Shown here piece by piece: positions 1 to 8,047 of a stretch of 64,000 nucleotides of DNA; the first letter of the stretch is position 1; each line of letters opens with the position of its first letter. Position numbers and translations under genes: made by a program. Below the pieces are notes generated by a model. It was not told the DNA's origin. It searched no databases and saw only the letters and a list, made by a program, of their open reading frames with translations. Origin of the DNA: Mycobacteriaceae bacterium (lineage in GTDB: Bacteria; Actinomycetota; Actinomycetes; Mycobacteriales; Mycobacteriaceae); contig JAIEPH010000043.1 of NCBI GenBank assembly GCA_019749805.1, forward strand, positions 62,001 through 126,000, given 5' to 3'.

Positions 1-781
1 CGGCCGGGGAGAACAAGTAGGGGAACGTCCGGTCCTGCAGTCCCGGGATGTACGACGTGCCACCGGAGGTCTGGATGACGGCACAGTTCATCAGCTCAGC
101 CAGCTCTTTGACCTCCTGCTGGGTGCGCGACGTGTGCACGCCGTGGCCCACCAACAGGATCGGGCTCTTCGCCTCACGGATCAGCTGGGCAGCCGCTGCG
201 ATCTCAGGTGCGCCCGCACCCTGGTTGACGAGGCGATACCGGTTGGGCGGCAGGGGTTCCGGGACGTCGAGCTCTTCGAGTATGACGTGCGACGGGAACT
301 CGATGTACGACGGACCGGGCGTTCCGGACATCGAGCGACGGATGGCCTCGCGGATGATTTCGTCGGTCTGGTCGGGGTACTCGATCGAGCTGCTGTACTT
401 GACGGAGTTCGCGAAAAGCGGTTCCTGCTGTACGAATTGGATACGGCCGCGGCGCACGCGACGTTCGGTGACGCGGGCGCGCTGGCCACCAAGGAAGATC
501 ACCGGCGAGTTCTCCACCAAGGCGCACTGGATGGCGCCCGCGATGTTCGCCATACCCGGACCGAGCGTGCCGATACAGAGGCCGGGCTTGCCGGTCATCC
601 GCGACGCCGCCTCCGCCATGAAGCCGGCGCTCAACTCGTGGTGGGGCGCGACGACCGACCATCCGCGTGCGTCGGCCTCGGAGAACATGTGCACGAAGTT
701 GGGGTCCGGGATGCCGAACAATGTGTTGACGCCCTCGGCCTCGAACAGATCGAGAATGCGTTTGTAGACGGGTACACCCAT
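1..781 (-). CDS. TPP-dependent enzyme, acetolactate-synthase-like, N-terminal part (cut by left edge)
   Basis: About 260 residues of the N-terminal part are present; the gene runs off the left edge. The translation from 781 begins MGVPVYKRILDLFEAEGV and continues as a thiamine-pyrophosphate pyrimidine-binding domain. The HHELSAG segment carries the glutamate (about residue 49) that activates TPP in this family, followed by the GTLGPGMAN loop and the start of the central domain (SPILLVGHG). An AAGGAG ribosome site lies six bases upstream of the ATG. It is the last visible gene of a long co-directional operon, 19 bases after a FadE gene. The family includes acetolactate synthase, oxalyl-CoA decarboxylase, 2-hydroxyacyl-CoA lyase and cyclic 1,2-dione hydrolase. 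The catabolic context argues against branched-chain amino acid synthesis, but the exact reaction cannot be read without the C-terminal half. Confidence 0.85.
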   Translation of the reverse strand, partial: MGVPVYKRILDLFEAEGVNTLFGIPDPNFVHMFSEADARGWSVVAPHHELSAGFMAEAASRMTGKPGLCIGTLGPGMANIAGAIQCALVENSPVIFLGGQRARVTERRVRRGRIQFVQQEPLFANSVKYSSSIEYPDQTDEIIREAIRRSMSGTPGPSYIEFPSHVILEELDVPEPLPPNRYRLVNQGAGAPEIAAAAQLIREAKSPILLVGHGVHTSRTQQEVKELAELMNCAVIQTSGGTSYIPGLQDRTFPYLFSPA

Positions 782-800
782 GTGAAACTCCTTGATTCCT

Positions 801-1751
801 TTATAGATAGCGTTGCGCTAGGTAGTTGCGGTGCGCTGCCGGCGAGCCGAACAGTGAACGGTTGAGAGCGGCCCGTTTGAGGTACACGTGGATGCCGCTC
901 TCCCACGTGTAACCGATGCCGCCGTGCAGCTGCATGGCCTTGCCCGCGATGTCGACGGCCGATCCGCAGGCATACGACTTGGCCATCGCGGCGGCCACAT
1001 CGGCGTCGGGCCGGTCATCAACAATGGCTTGCACCGCGGCGCCGACGAGCTGGCGCGAGACCGAGATGGTGACGAGCATGTCGGCGCAGGCATGCTTGAC
1101 GGCTTGGAACGAGCCGATGGGCCTGCCGAACTGCTCGCGGACCTTCGCATAGCCCACCGTCGCGTCAAGCATCGCTTCCGAGATGCCCAGGCTGTCGCAG
1201 GCGACGGCGACCGCGGCGCGATCACGCAGTCTTTGCACCGCAGCGGCGGGATCCCCATCGAACTGCAGCACCTCGGCGTTGTCGGCCGCCGTGACCGTAG
1301 CCAGTTTGCGCGTCTCATCGAGAACCGGCCGCGCGGTGACGGTCGGCGCGGTGACAGCGGCGCCTTCGTCGCTGACGACGAGGACCTTGTCGGCACCCGC
1401 GGCATCGGGCACGAAGTCCGAATCCAGCGCGACGGCCACCCGTATCACGCCTGATGCCATGTCGGTCAGCAGTTGGTCGCGAGTCTCACTGGGCTGCAAT
1501 GCGTTCAGGGCACCGACGACAAGGACCGCACTACCCAGGTAGTTGTTGGCGCTGGCAGCACGGCCGATCTCCCGGCACAACACCGCGGTTTCCGCGAATG
1601 TCGCGCCCGCTCCGCCGAACTCCTCGGGCACCTCCAGCCCGACCCACCCCGCGTCGACGAGCACCGGCCAGTCCACCGCACGGTCCTTGGCCAGCAGGTC
1701 GCCTGCGACCGAGCGCAGCTCGTCGTGGAACTCCGAGAATTCTTGTGTCAT
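801..1751 (-). CDS. acyl-CoA dehydrogenase, FadE small subunit type
   Basis: A 316-residue acyl-CoA dehydrogenase-like protein, shorter than the usual 380-400. It has the N-terminal helical segment (GLEVPEEFGGAG), a shortened middle beta domain, and the C-terminal flavin-binding motifs REQFGRPIGSFQAVKH and QLHGGIGYTWE. Its start overlaps the stop of the next FadE as TGATG, so the two are probably translated together. Paired large/small FadE genes are known from steroid catabolism in actinobacteria, where they form alpha2-beta2 heterotetramers with FAD sites at the subunit interface. It would oxidise the alpha-beta bond of an acyl-CoA. Length and pairing support a heteromeric enzyme; the substrate is unknown. 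Confidence 0.88.
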   Translation of the reverse strand: MTQEFSEFHDELRSVAGDLLAKDRAVDWPVLVDAGWVGLEVPEEFGGAGATFAETAVLCREIGRAASANNYLGSAVLVVGALNALQPSETRDQLLTDMASGVIRVAVALDSDFVPDAAGADKVLVVSDEGAAVTAPTVTARPVLDETRKLATVTAADNAEVLQFDGDPAAAVQRLRDRAAVAVACDSLGISEAMLDATVGYAKVREQFGRPIGSFQAVKHACADMLVTISVSRQLVGAAVQAIVDDRPDADVAAAMAKSYACGSAVDIAGKAMQLHGGIGYTWESGIHVYLKRAALNRSLFGSPAAHRNYLAQRYL

Positions 1752-2956
1752 CAGGCTCTACCTGATTCTCGCGGGGACACAAGGTCCCGCTCGGCACTCG
1801 GTTCTCGCGGCAGACCCAGCCCGCGCTCGCCGATGATGGTGCGCTGGATCTCACTCGCCCCACCGGGAATCGTCCACTCCCACGACCCGATGAAGTCGAG
1901 CATCCAGGCGCCGGACTCCCAGCCGCTCGACATGGGCTTCGTCAACTCGGTGTGCGCGGCCAGTCCCCCCACCTCCGCGCCGAAATCGGTCGTCCGCTGC
2001 AGCAGCTCGCTATAGAACAGTTTGACGATGGATTCGTCGGCGGGGCCCGCCGTGCCTGCCTCTGGATTCGCGGCGGATTCGACCACTTTTCGGCACATGC
2101 CGCGCAGTCCCGCGATCTCGATTTCGAACTGCGCCAGGCGGTCGGCCACGATGGGATCGTCGACCGGGCAGCTTTCCAGCAGCCAGCGGAAGCCCGCATT
2201 GCCAAGACGTTCGGCGAGCTCGAGCATCGTCATGCCCCGCTCGGCACCCAACGTCGCCTGGGCGACCTGCCAGCCGTGGTTCTCGTCGCCGATGAGGTTG
2301 GCGGCCGGGATCCGCACATCGTTGAGGAACACCTCGCAGAAGTGCGAATCCCCGATCGCGTTGCGGATCGGTCGCGCTTCGACGCCGGGTGTTTGCATGT
2401 CGAGTAAGAAGTACGAAATGCCTTTACGTTTGGGGGCATCGGGATCGGTGCGGGCCAACAGCAGGCACCAGTCGGCGTGCATACCGCCGCTGGCCCACAA
2501 TTTCTGGCCGTTGACGACGAAGGTGTCACCTTCGCGTCGTGCGCTGGTGCGCAGGCTCGCCAGGTCGGACCCGGCCTCGGGTTCGGAGAAGCCCTGCACC
2601 CAGATCTCGCCGTCGAGGATCGCGGGAAGGTGGCGACGGCGCTGGTCGTCGGTGCCCGCAACTAGCAGGGTCGACGCGGCATGGTGGATGCCGACGAACG
2701 CGAGCACCAGGCGCGGCGCATCGTGGGCGGCCAGCTCCTGGTACAGCACAACCTGTTCGGGTACCGACATCCCGCCGCCCCATTCGCGCGGCCAGTGCGG
2801 GACGGCGTAGCCGGCGCTGTGTAGCGTCGCGAACCACGACTTCTGGAAAGCGACGAATTCCTCTTCGGTGGCGCCGGTTTGGGTCTGACGCCAGTCCGGC
2901 GGGATGTGCTCCACGCACCACGCGCGCACAGTGTCGCGGAAATCGTCCAGGCTCAT
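1751..2956 (-). CDS. acyl-CoA dehydrogenase, FadE large subunit type
   Basis: A 401-residue full-length acyl-CoA dehydrogenase. Visible landmarks are GYAVPHWPREWGGG near residue 50, the FAD/substrate motif QGFSEPEAGSDLASLRT in the middle domain, and a C-terminal GSWEWTIPGGASEIQRTII segment typical of the large subunits of actinobacterial heteromeric FadEs. It is coupled to the small FadE downstream (TGATG overlap) and overlaps the oxidoreductase upstream in transcription by four bases. It probably forms the heterotetramer with the 801-1751 product. A second pair sits at 3870-5959, so the pathway may include two distinct dehydrogenation steps. Confidence 0.92.
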   Translation of the reverse strand: MSLDDFRDTVRAWCVEHIPPDWRQTQTGATEEEFVAFQKSWFATLHSAGYAVPHWPREWGGGMSVPEQVVLYQELAAHDAPRLVLAFVGIHHAASTLLVAGTDDQRRRHLPAILDGEIWVQGFSEPEAGSDLASLRTSARREGDTFVVNGQKLWASGGMHADWCLLLARTDPDAPKRKGISYFLLDMQTPGVEARPIRNAIGDSHFCEVFLNDVRIPAANLIGDENHGWQVAQATLGAERGMTMLELAERLGNAGFRWLLESCPVDDPIVADRLAQFEIEIAGLRGMCRKVVESAANPEAGTAGPADESIVKLFYSELLQRTTDFGAEVGGLAAHTELTKPMSSGWESGAWMLDFIGSWEWTIPGGASEIQRTIIGERGLGLPREPSAERDLVSPRESGRA

Positions 2957-3873
2957 GATGCGTTCACCCGGAGCTTGTCCATCGCGTGGGCTACCGCCAC
3001 ACCGTCGTCGAACGACGGGGCGATCTGTGTGCCGGTTCGGACCGCCTCGACGACGTCACTCAGGAATGCCGACAGCGCCGGCGGCGGCGATCTCCGCGGC
3101 GCCGGTGCGAATTCGAACGTCTGGGGTTCCGCACGGGGGCGATGCACGACCAGTCTGGTGTCTCCGGTCAGCTCGAGCGAGCCGTCGCTGCCCAGCAGCG
3201 TCGCGCGTGGGGCGAGGGAGACCGCCCCCGCGAAGCCGGTGTCGTGCGCGGCGGTGCAGCCGTTCGCCATCGTGAACCATGCCGAATAAGCATCTTCGGC
3301 GGTGGCCTCGGTCGGCGACCCGTCAATTCGGGTCACGCCTCCACATTCGGTGACCTCGCTGTCGAACAGCCAGCGTGTGAAGTCGATCAGGTGGGAGCCA
3401 TAGGCGCCGATCCAGCCGCCACCACGCGCACGGTCATGGATCCAGCCGTACTTGCGACCACGCAATCCGCTGCCGTAGAACGTCCAGTTCAAATGGATTG
3501 GTTTGCCGATGACTCCGTCGTCGGCCAGCTGTTTGATCTTCGCCCAGGACTCGTTGTAGCGGAACTCGAAGTTCAGGAAATTCAATACCCCGGTGGCACG
3601 GGCGCGTTCGCGCATCGATTCCGCCTCCTCGGCGTTGCGGCCGAACGGCTTGTCACACAGCACTGCGTGTCCGTGGTCGAGTGCGGCGTTCACGTGCTCG
3701 ATGTGCATGAAGGGCGGAGAGTGCACCGAGATGAGGGCGACGTCGGAGGTGACGGCGGTCTTCACCGCCGCCTCGTCGCGTGGGCTGATCACCTCGACGT
3801 CGAGCCCGAGGCTCTCATACACGGGGGCGGCCGCGTGCTTACCGAAGCCGGTTCCGATCACGGCGACCTTCAT
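2953..3873 (-). CDS. Gfo/Idh/MocA family oxidoreductase
   Basis: A 306-residue NAD(P)-dependent oxidoreductase. The N-terminal Rossmann fold starts MKVAVIGTGFGKHAAAP, and the family signature EKP appears as CDKPFGRNAEEAE near residue 90. The C-terminal alpha/beta domain contains GGGWIGAYGSHLIDFTRWLF with the conserved His. The open frame extends far upstream, but the ATG at 3873 is chosen because it begins the Rossmann strand and overlaps the stop of the upstream FadE as ATGA. These enzymes usually act on sugars, inositols or cyclic alcohols. Its position between two FadE pairs suggests oxidation or reduction of a ring hydroxyl/ketone on the same substrate; this is inference. Confidence 0.88.
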   Translation of the reverse strand: MKVAVIGTGFGKHAAAPVYESLGLDVEVISPRDEAAVKTAVTSDVALISVHSPPFMHIEHVNAALDHGHAVLCDKPFGRNAEEAESMRERARATGVLNFLNFEFRYNESWAKIKQLADDGVIGKPIHLNWTFYGSGLRGRKYGWIHDRARGGGWIGAYGSHLIDFTRWLFDSEVTECGGVTRIDGSPTEATAEDAYSAWFTMANGCTAAHDTGFAGAVSLAPRATLLGSDGSLELTGDTRLVVHRPRAEPQTFEFAPAPRRSPPPALSAFLSDVVEAVRTGTQIAPSFDDGVAVAHAMDKLRVNAS

Positions 3874-4796
3874 GCGAACAGGCCCGTCAGTCCGGATCCA
3901 CCGACGCGGCGGGTCAACTCGTCGCGCGTGGCGGAAAGGCCGAGCGGCAACCGGCGCAGCGGCTGGCTGTAACGCGACAGCCACGACAGCGTGGTCTCGT
4001 CGCAAAACCCGACCGCACCGTGCAGCTGGTGACACACCCGGAAGACGACCTCCGCCGCCTCGATCGCCGACATCCGCACCGCCAACGCGTCGTTGAGCGC
4101 ATCCGGCTGGTCGGTGCCGATACTCCACAGCGCGTACTTGGCGAGAATGTCCAGCCCACTGCGCTCGACCTCGGCGTCGGTCAATTGGAACTGCACACCC
4201 TGGAACGACGACAACGTCTGCCCGAACTGCTTGCGCAGGCTGACGTGCGAGACGGTCAGTTCGATCGCACGGTCGAGCATGCCGAGCAGCGTCCAGCACG
4301 GTAGTACGAGTCCGAGCGCCACATCGGCCGCACCGCCGTCGTCGATCGCAGACAGTGTCACCTCGGTGACGAATCCCGGTCCGGAGGCGCCGATGCCTGA
4401 CACCGTTGATCGGGATCCGTCCAGCGTCACGGCGGCCCAACGTGATTCGAGACCGGCGAGCACACCGGACGGACGAGCGCCCGCGACCACGATCAGACCG
4501 TCGGCGTCGAGGTCGGTCGGTGCCGCCAGCCGTTCGGCGACCGGGTAGGGCACCGCCCAGTAACCGGCGCTGCGGCACAGTGCGGCGGCGGCTTCGAGTC
4601 CGTCGGTGTCATCGCGGGGATCGAGTTCCCACGCGCCGAGTCCGGCGAGCACTGGCCCAGCCAACGACTCACGGATGGCGGGTTTGGCCTCGGCCTGTTG
4701 TACGAGTTGGTCGCCACCCGCCGCCTCGAACGCGCGAAGAGCTTGACGGCCATACTCTTTGGCGTCGTCGGAGAGGTCGAGGATCAGTTCACTCAT
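3870..4796 (-). CDS. acyl-CoA dehydrogenase, second FadE small subunit
   Basis: A 308-residue short FadE. Recognisable parts are AAALCRSAGYWAVPYPVAERL in the N-terminal domain, RKQFGQTLSSFQGVQFQLTD, and HQLHGAVGFCDETTLSWLSRY in the FAD-binding C-terminal domain. The glycine-rich GGIG motif of ordinary FadEs is altered to GAVGF, as in other partner subunits of heteromeric FadEs. The start MSELILDLSDD at 4796 overlaps the stop of the large subunit by four bases. The upstream extension of the open frame is within that gene and is not used. It is the expected partner of the 4793-5959 product. Confidence 0.87.
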   Translation of the reverse strand: MSELILDLSDDAKEYGRQALRAFEAAGGDQLVQQAEAKPAIRESLAGPVLAGLGAWELDPRDDTDGLEAAAALCRSAGYWAVPYPVAERLAAPTDLDADGLIVVAGARPSGVLAGLESRWAAVTLDGSRSTVSGIGASGPGFVTEVTLSAIDDGGAADVALGLVLPCWTLLGMLDRAIELTVSHVSLRKQFGQTLSSFQGVQFQLTDAEVERSGLDILAKYALWSIGTDQPDALNDALAVRMSAIEAAEVVFRVCHQLHGAVGFCDETTLSWLSRYSQPLRRLPLGLSATRDELTRRVGGSGLTGLFA

Positions 4797-5959
4797 TTGG
4801 CGGCCGCCAGCAGGCTGCGCGACAGCAGGATGCGCTGCATTTCGATGCTGCCGGATGACACGGTGGAGGCCTGCGAGTACTTCCAATGGTCCTCGACCTC
4901 GCCGAGGAACCATGCCGCGCGCGGATCGTCGTGCGACACCTCGGCGGCGATGTCCATCAGCACCTCGGCGCTGTCCTGGTCCAGCTTGGTGACGGCGATC
5001 CGGTAGGCCGCTGCGTCGCCGGGCTGGATGCGTCCGCTGCTTTGCAGCCAGACCACGCGGTACGCCATCAGGCGCGCGCGGCGGCAGTGTGTCAGCATCC
5101 GCACCCAGCGTCCGCGCAGTTCGGTGGGAAGGTCGTCCCAGCGGTTCCCGAGAACCATTGGGGCGGCGGCCAATAGACGTTCGCAGCGGGCATACCGGGC
5201 GATGCCGACCCGTTCGAAGGACATCACGTCCTGCACGATCGACCAACCCGCGTCGACGGTGCCGAGCACGTCGGCCTCAGTGACCCGCAGGTCGTCGAAG
5301 AACACCTCGTTGAGGTGGTGCGGGCCCAACATGGCGCGGATCGGTCGCACCTGGATCGCCGGATCGTCCATCGGCACCAGGAAGATCGTCAGGCCCTGTT
5401 GTTTTTTCTGGGTTGCTCCGTCTCCAATCTTCGACGTCCTCGCCAGCAGGAAGCACCATTGGGCCATCGTTGCGTAGGAGGTCCAGATCTTCTGACCGCT
5501 GACCAGCCAACCGTCGCCGTCGCGTCGGGCAGTGGTGCGCAGTGACGCGAGATCCGAACCCGCTTCGGGTTCGGAGAATCCCTGACACCAGATGACCTCG
5601 CCGCGCGCGATGGGCGGCAGATGTGTCTGCTGTTGTTCGGGGGTGCCGTGCCGCATGATGATCGGCCCGACCCAGTTCACTCCCATGTACTGGGCTCCGC
5701 GCGGTTCGTGGTGCGCCCACATCTCCTCGCGCACCACCGTCTGCTCCCACACCGACGCGGCGCCTCCGCCGAACTCCTCGGGCCACGACAGGCACAGCAG
5801 GTTGCGCTCGGCCAGCAGCCTACAGAACGCCTGGGCGGTCTCCAGGTCGGCGGGATCGTCGGTGAAAGCACCCAGAAAGTGTTCGGGCACATGGCTGTTC
5901 ACCAGCTCGCGCAGCTCTGACCTCAGCGCATCGGCCTTCTGTCCCATCTGGAAATCCAT
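4793..5959 (-). CDS. acyl-CoA dehydrogenase, second FadE large subunit
   Basis: A 388-residue acyl-CoA dehydrogenase starting MDFQMGQKADALRSEL. It contains LCLSWPEEFGGGAAS near residue 58, CQGFSEPEAGSDLASLRTTA in the beta domain, and a C-terminal SSGSIEMQRILLSRSLL segment. It resembles the large subunit of the first FadE pair in the central motif, but the C-termini differ, so the two pairs probably serve different steps. The start is two bases after the CoA-transferase stop. With 3870-4796 it should form an alpha2-beta2 flavoenzyme that passes electrons to an electron-transfer flavoprotein encoded elsewhere. Confidence 0.92.
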   Translation of the reverse strand: MDFQMGQKADALRSELRELVNSHVPEHFLGAFTDDPADLETAQAFCRLLAERNLLCLSWPEEFGGGAASVWEQTVVREEMWAHHEPRGAQYMGVNWVGPIIMRHGTPEQQQTHLPPIARGEVIWCQGFSEPEAGSDLASLRTTARRDGDGWLVSGQKIWTSYATMAQWCFLLARTSKIGDGATQKKQQGLTIFLVPMDDPAIQVRPIRAMLGPHHLNEVFFDDLRVTEADVLGTVDAGWSIVQDVMSFERVGIARYARCERLLAAAPMVLGNRWDDLPTELRGRWVRMLTHCRRARLMAYRVVWLQSSGRIQPGDAAAYRIAVTKLDQDSAEVLMDIAAEVSHDDPRAAWFLGEVEDHWKYSQASTVSSGSIEMQRILLSRSLLAAAK

Positions 5960-5961
5960 GA

Positions 5962-7122
5962 CTAGCCCCCTCCCGTCGTGAGGTCGGTGAGTCCCAGCTC
6001 GTCGAGCACGTCGTCGGTGTCTTCGCCCAACCGCGGAGCCGGACCGGCGACTCGGCCGGGGGTCCGCGAAAACCACGTCGGTACACCGGGAAACCGCACC
6101 GGTCCGTGCACGGTCTCGACCGTCTCGAACAGACCGACGGCGTTGAGATGCGGGTTGTCGAACAGGGCGTCCGGCGTGTTGAGCGGTGCCGCGGGGATCT
6201 CGAGTTGGGCGAACAGCGTCAGCCATTCCTGGGTGGTGCGTTCCTTCAGGGTCTCGGCCAACAGTCCGTAGACAGCGTCGATGTCGCTGGCGCGCAGCTC
6301 GAGCGTCGCGTATTTATCGTCGTTCCACGCCGGCTGCACCGCGTTGATGAACGCGTCCCAGTGCTTGTCGTTGTAGATCAGCGCTGCGATGTAGCCGTCG
6401 CTGGTGCGGTACGGTCTGCGGTTCGGCGCGACGGTGCGCGGATAGATCGCCGGCCCCAAGGGAGGGTCGAACATGGCGCCGTTGGCATGTTCGACCAGCA
6501 TGAAGGATGCCATGGTCTCGAACATCGCGACCTCGACCTCCTGCCCCTCCCCCGTGCGCTCACGATGGAACAGCGCCATCGTCGTCGCGTACAGCGCGGT
6601 GAGCCCGGCGACTTTGTCGGCCATGATGGTGCCGACGTAGTCCGCCTGCCCCGTCAATTGCTGCTGCACCGCGGGAATTCCGCATTCGGCCTGGATGGTG
6701 TCGTCGTAGGCGGGGCGGTCCCGATCGGGTCCGCGGTGGCCGTAGCCGTAGCAGTTCGTGTAGACGATGCGCGGATTGATCGCGGCGACGTCCTCGTAGC
6801 CGAACCCCAGCTTGGTGATCGCCTTCGACCGCATCGAGTGGACGAACACGTCGGCGCGTTCGACGAGTGCGCGTAACGTGGCCTTGCCCGCGTCGGTCTG
6901 TAGATCCAGCACGATGCTGCGCTTACCGCGGTTCACGTTCACGAAGACGCCGCTCATCCCCGACTCCGGACCGACCGAGATGAATCGCGTGTTATCGCCC
7001 TGCGGTGGTTCGACTTTGATGACCTCGGCGCCCATGTCCGCCATGATCTGCGTACAGTACGGCCCCATCACCATCGCGGTGAGGTCGACGACACGGACAC
7101 CCGCCAGCGGTCCGCTAGGCAT
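5962..7122 (-). CDS. family III CoA-transferase (CaiB/BaiF type)
   Basis: A 386-residue protein with the CaiB/BaiF N-terminal motif PLAGVRVVDLTAMVMGPYCTQ, followed by MGAEVIKVEPPQGDNTR, RGKRSIVLDLQTDAG and RPAYDDTIQAECGIPA. The Asp pair in the last motif is where family III transferases carry the Asp that forms the aspartyl-CoA anhydride. Members move CoA between carboxylic acids; examples are formyl-CoA:oxalate CoA-transferase and bile-acid CoA-transferase. Its start overlaps the SDR stop by eight bases. Together with a TPP enzyme in the same operon it could recycle CoA from a short acyl-CoA product, or simply activate the pathway substrate; the sequence does not decide. Confidence 0.92.
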   Translation of the reverse strand: MPSGPLAGVRVVDLTAMVMGPYCTQIMADMGAEVIKVEPPQGDNTRFISVGPESGMSGVFVNVNRGKRSIVLDLQTDAGKATLRALVERADVFVHSMRSKAITKLGFGYEDVAAINPRIVYTNCYGYGHRGPDRDRPAYDDTIQAECGIPAVQQQLTGQADYVGTIMADKVAGLTALYATTMALFHRERTGEGQEVEVAMFETMASFMLVEHANGAMFDPPLGPAIYPRTVAPNRRPYRTSDGYIAALIYNDKHWDAFINAVQPAWNDDKYATLELRASDIDAVYGLLAETLKERTTQEWLTLFAQLEIPAAPLNTPDALFDNPHLNAVGLFETVETVHGPVRFPGVPTWFSRTPGRVAGPAPRLGEDTDDVLDELGLTDLTTGGG

Positions 7123-8047
7123 GATTCAGTTCATCTGACTGGCTCGCTGCCATCGCGAAGCTGTACCGGATGTGGTCGCCGTGGCCGTCGGGCACCACGG
7201 GGAACACCAGCGGTTCGGTGTCGTCGCGGATCGCCGTCATGTTCTCACCGACGTCGGCGATCGTCCACGACGGGCGGTACACACCCGGAGTCTCCGCTAC
7301 CTTGGCCGTCGCCACCCGGCCCGCGAGCGCGACGAGTATTTCCCCTGTGATCGAACACGTCTCGTGCGCCAGCCATCCGACGACGGGCGCCACAAGCTCT
7401 GGTCCCATCGGAGGATACGCCGAGGTGTCGATGCCCTCGGCCATGCGTGTGACGGCGGCGGGCACGATCACGTTGCTCCTGATGCCGTAGTCGACACCTT
7501 CCATCGCGGCGACGTTCGACAGCCCGATCGCGCCCGCCTTGGCGACCGCATAGTTCGCGACGCCGTGGTTGCCGTACAGCCCCCCAATCGACGATGTCAG
7601 CACAATGCGGCCGTAGTGCGCGTCACACATCACCGGAAAGGCCGGCCGCACAACGTGGAACGCTCCGCGCAGATGTACGTCGACGACGGCCTCGAAGTCC
7701 TCGTAGGACATCTCACGCAGCGGGGACCGTCGGACATTTCCAGCGTTGTGGATGAGGATGTCGATGCGACCGAACCGGTTCAGCGCCGTCTCGATGATCG
7801 CCTGACCGCCCTCAGGAGTTGCGACCGAATCGGTGTTGGCGACGGCTTCCCCTCCCGCAGCGACGATCTCGCGCACCACGTCGTCGGCAGGAGTGGCGTC
7901 TGACCCGCCACCGGCGAGGCTTCCGCCGGCGTCGTTCACCACGACCTTCGCGCCCTGCGCCGCCAGCAACAGCGCGTACGAGCGGCCCAGCCCCCTGCCG
8001 CCGCCGGTGATGACCGCGACCCGACCGTCGAACCTCAAGTCATCCAC
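7115..8047 (-). CDS. SDR, hydroxyacyl-CoA dehydrogenase of MFE-2/17beta-HSD4 type
   Basis: A 310-residue short-chain dehydrogenase. The nucleotide motif is TGGGRGLGRSYA, followed by AKVVVNDAGGSLAGGG, the insertion typical of the (3R)-hydroxyacyl-CoA dehydrogenase domain of multifunctional enzyme 2. The active site is SS...YAVAK (Ser, Tyr, Lys). About 60 residues follow the usual SDR core, also typical of this subgroup. The start is a GTG at 8047; the nearby ATG at 8043 is out of frame. The gene overlaps the monooxygenase stop by eight bases. The likely job is the NAD-dependent dehydrogenation step of beta-oxidation. A close family member lies at 34221-35177. Confidence 0.9.
   Translation of the reverse strand: MDDLRFDGRVAVITGGGRGLGRSYALLLAAQGAKVVVNDAGGSLAGGGSDATPADDVVREIVAAGGEAVANTDSVATPEGGQAIIETALNRFGRIDILIHNAGNVRRSPLREMSYEDFEAVVDVHLRGAFHVVRPAFPVMCDAHYGRIVLTSSIGGLYGNHGVANYAVAKAGAIGLSNVAAMEGVDYGIRSNVIVPAAVTRMAEGIDTSAYPPMGPELVAPVVGWLAHETCSITGEILVALAGRVATAKVAETPGVYRPSWTIADVGENMTAIRDDTEPLVFPVVPDGHGDHIRYSFAMAASQSDELNHA

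Noticed and set aside
2953..4578. A 541-residue version of the Gfo/Idh gene
   Set aside because: The extra 235 N-terminal residues are Arg-rich, match no fold and lie in a shadow frame of the FadE gene; the Rossmann start is at 3873.
7115..8047. ATG 8043 as start of the MFE-type SDR
   Set aside because: It is four bases out of frame with the coding sequence; GTG 8047 is used.
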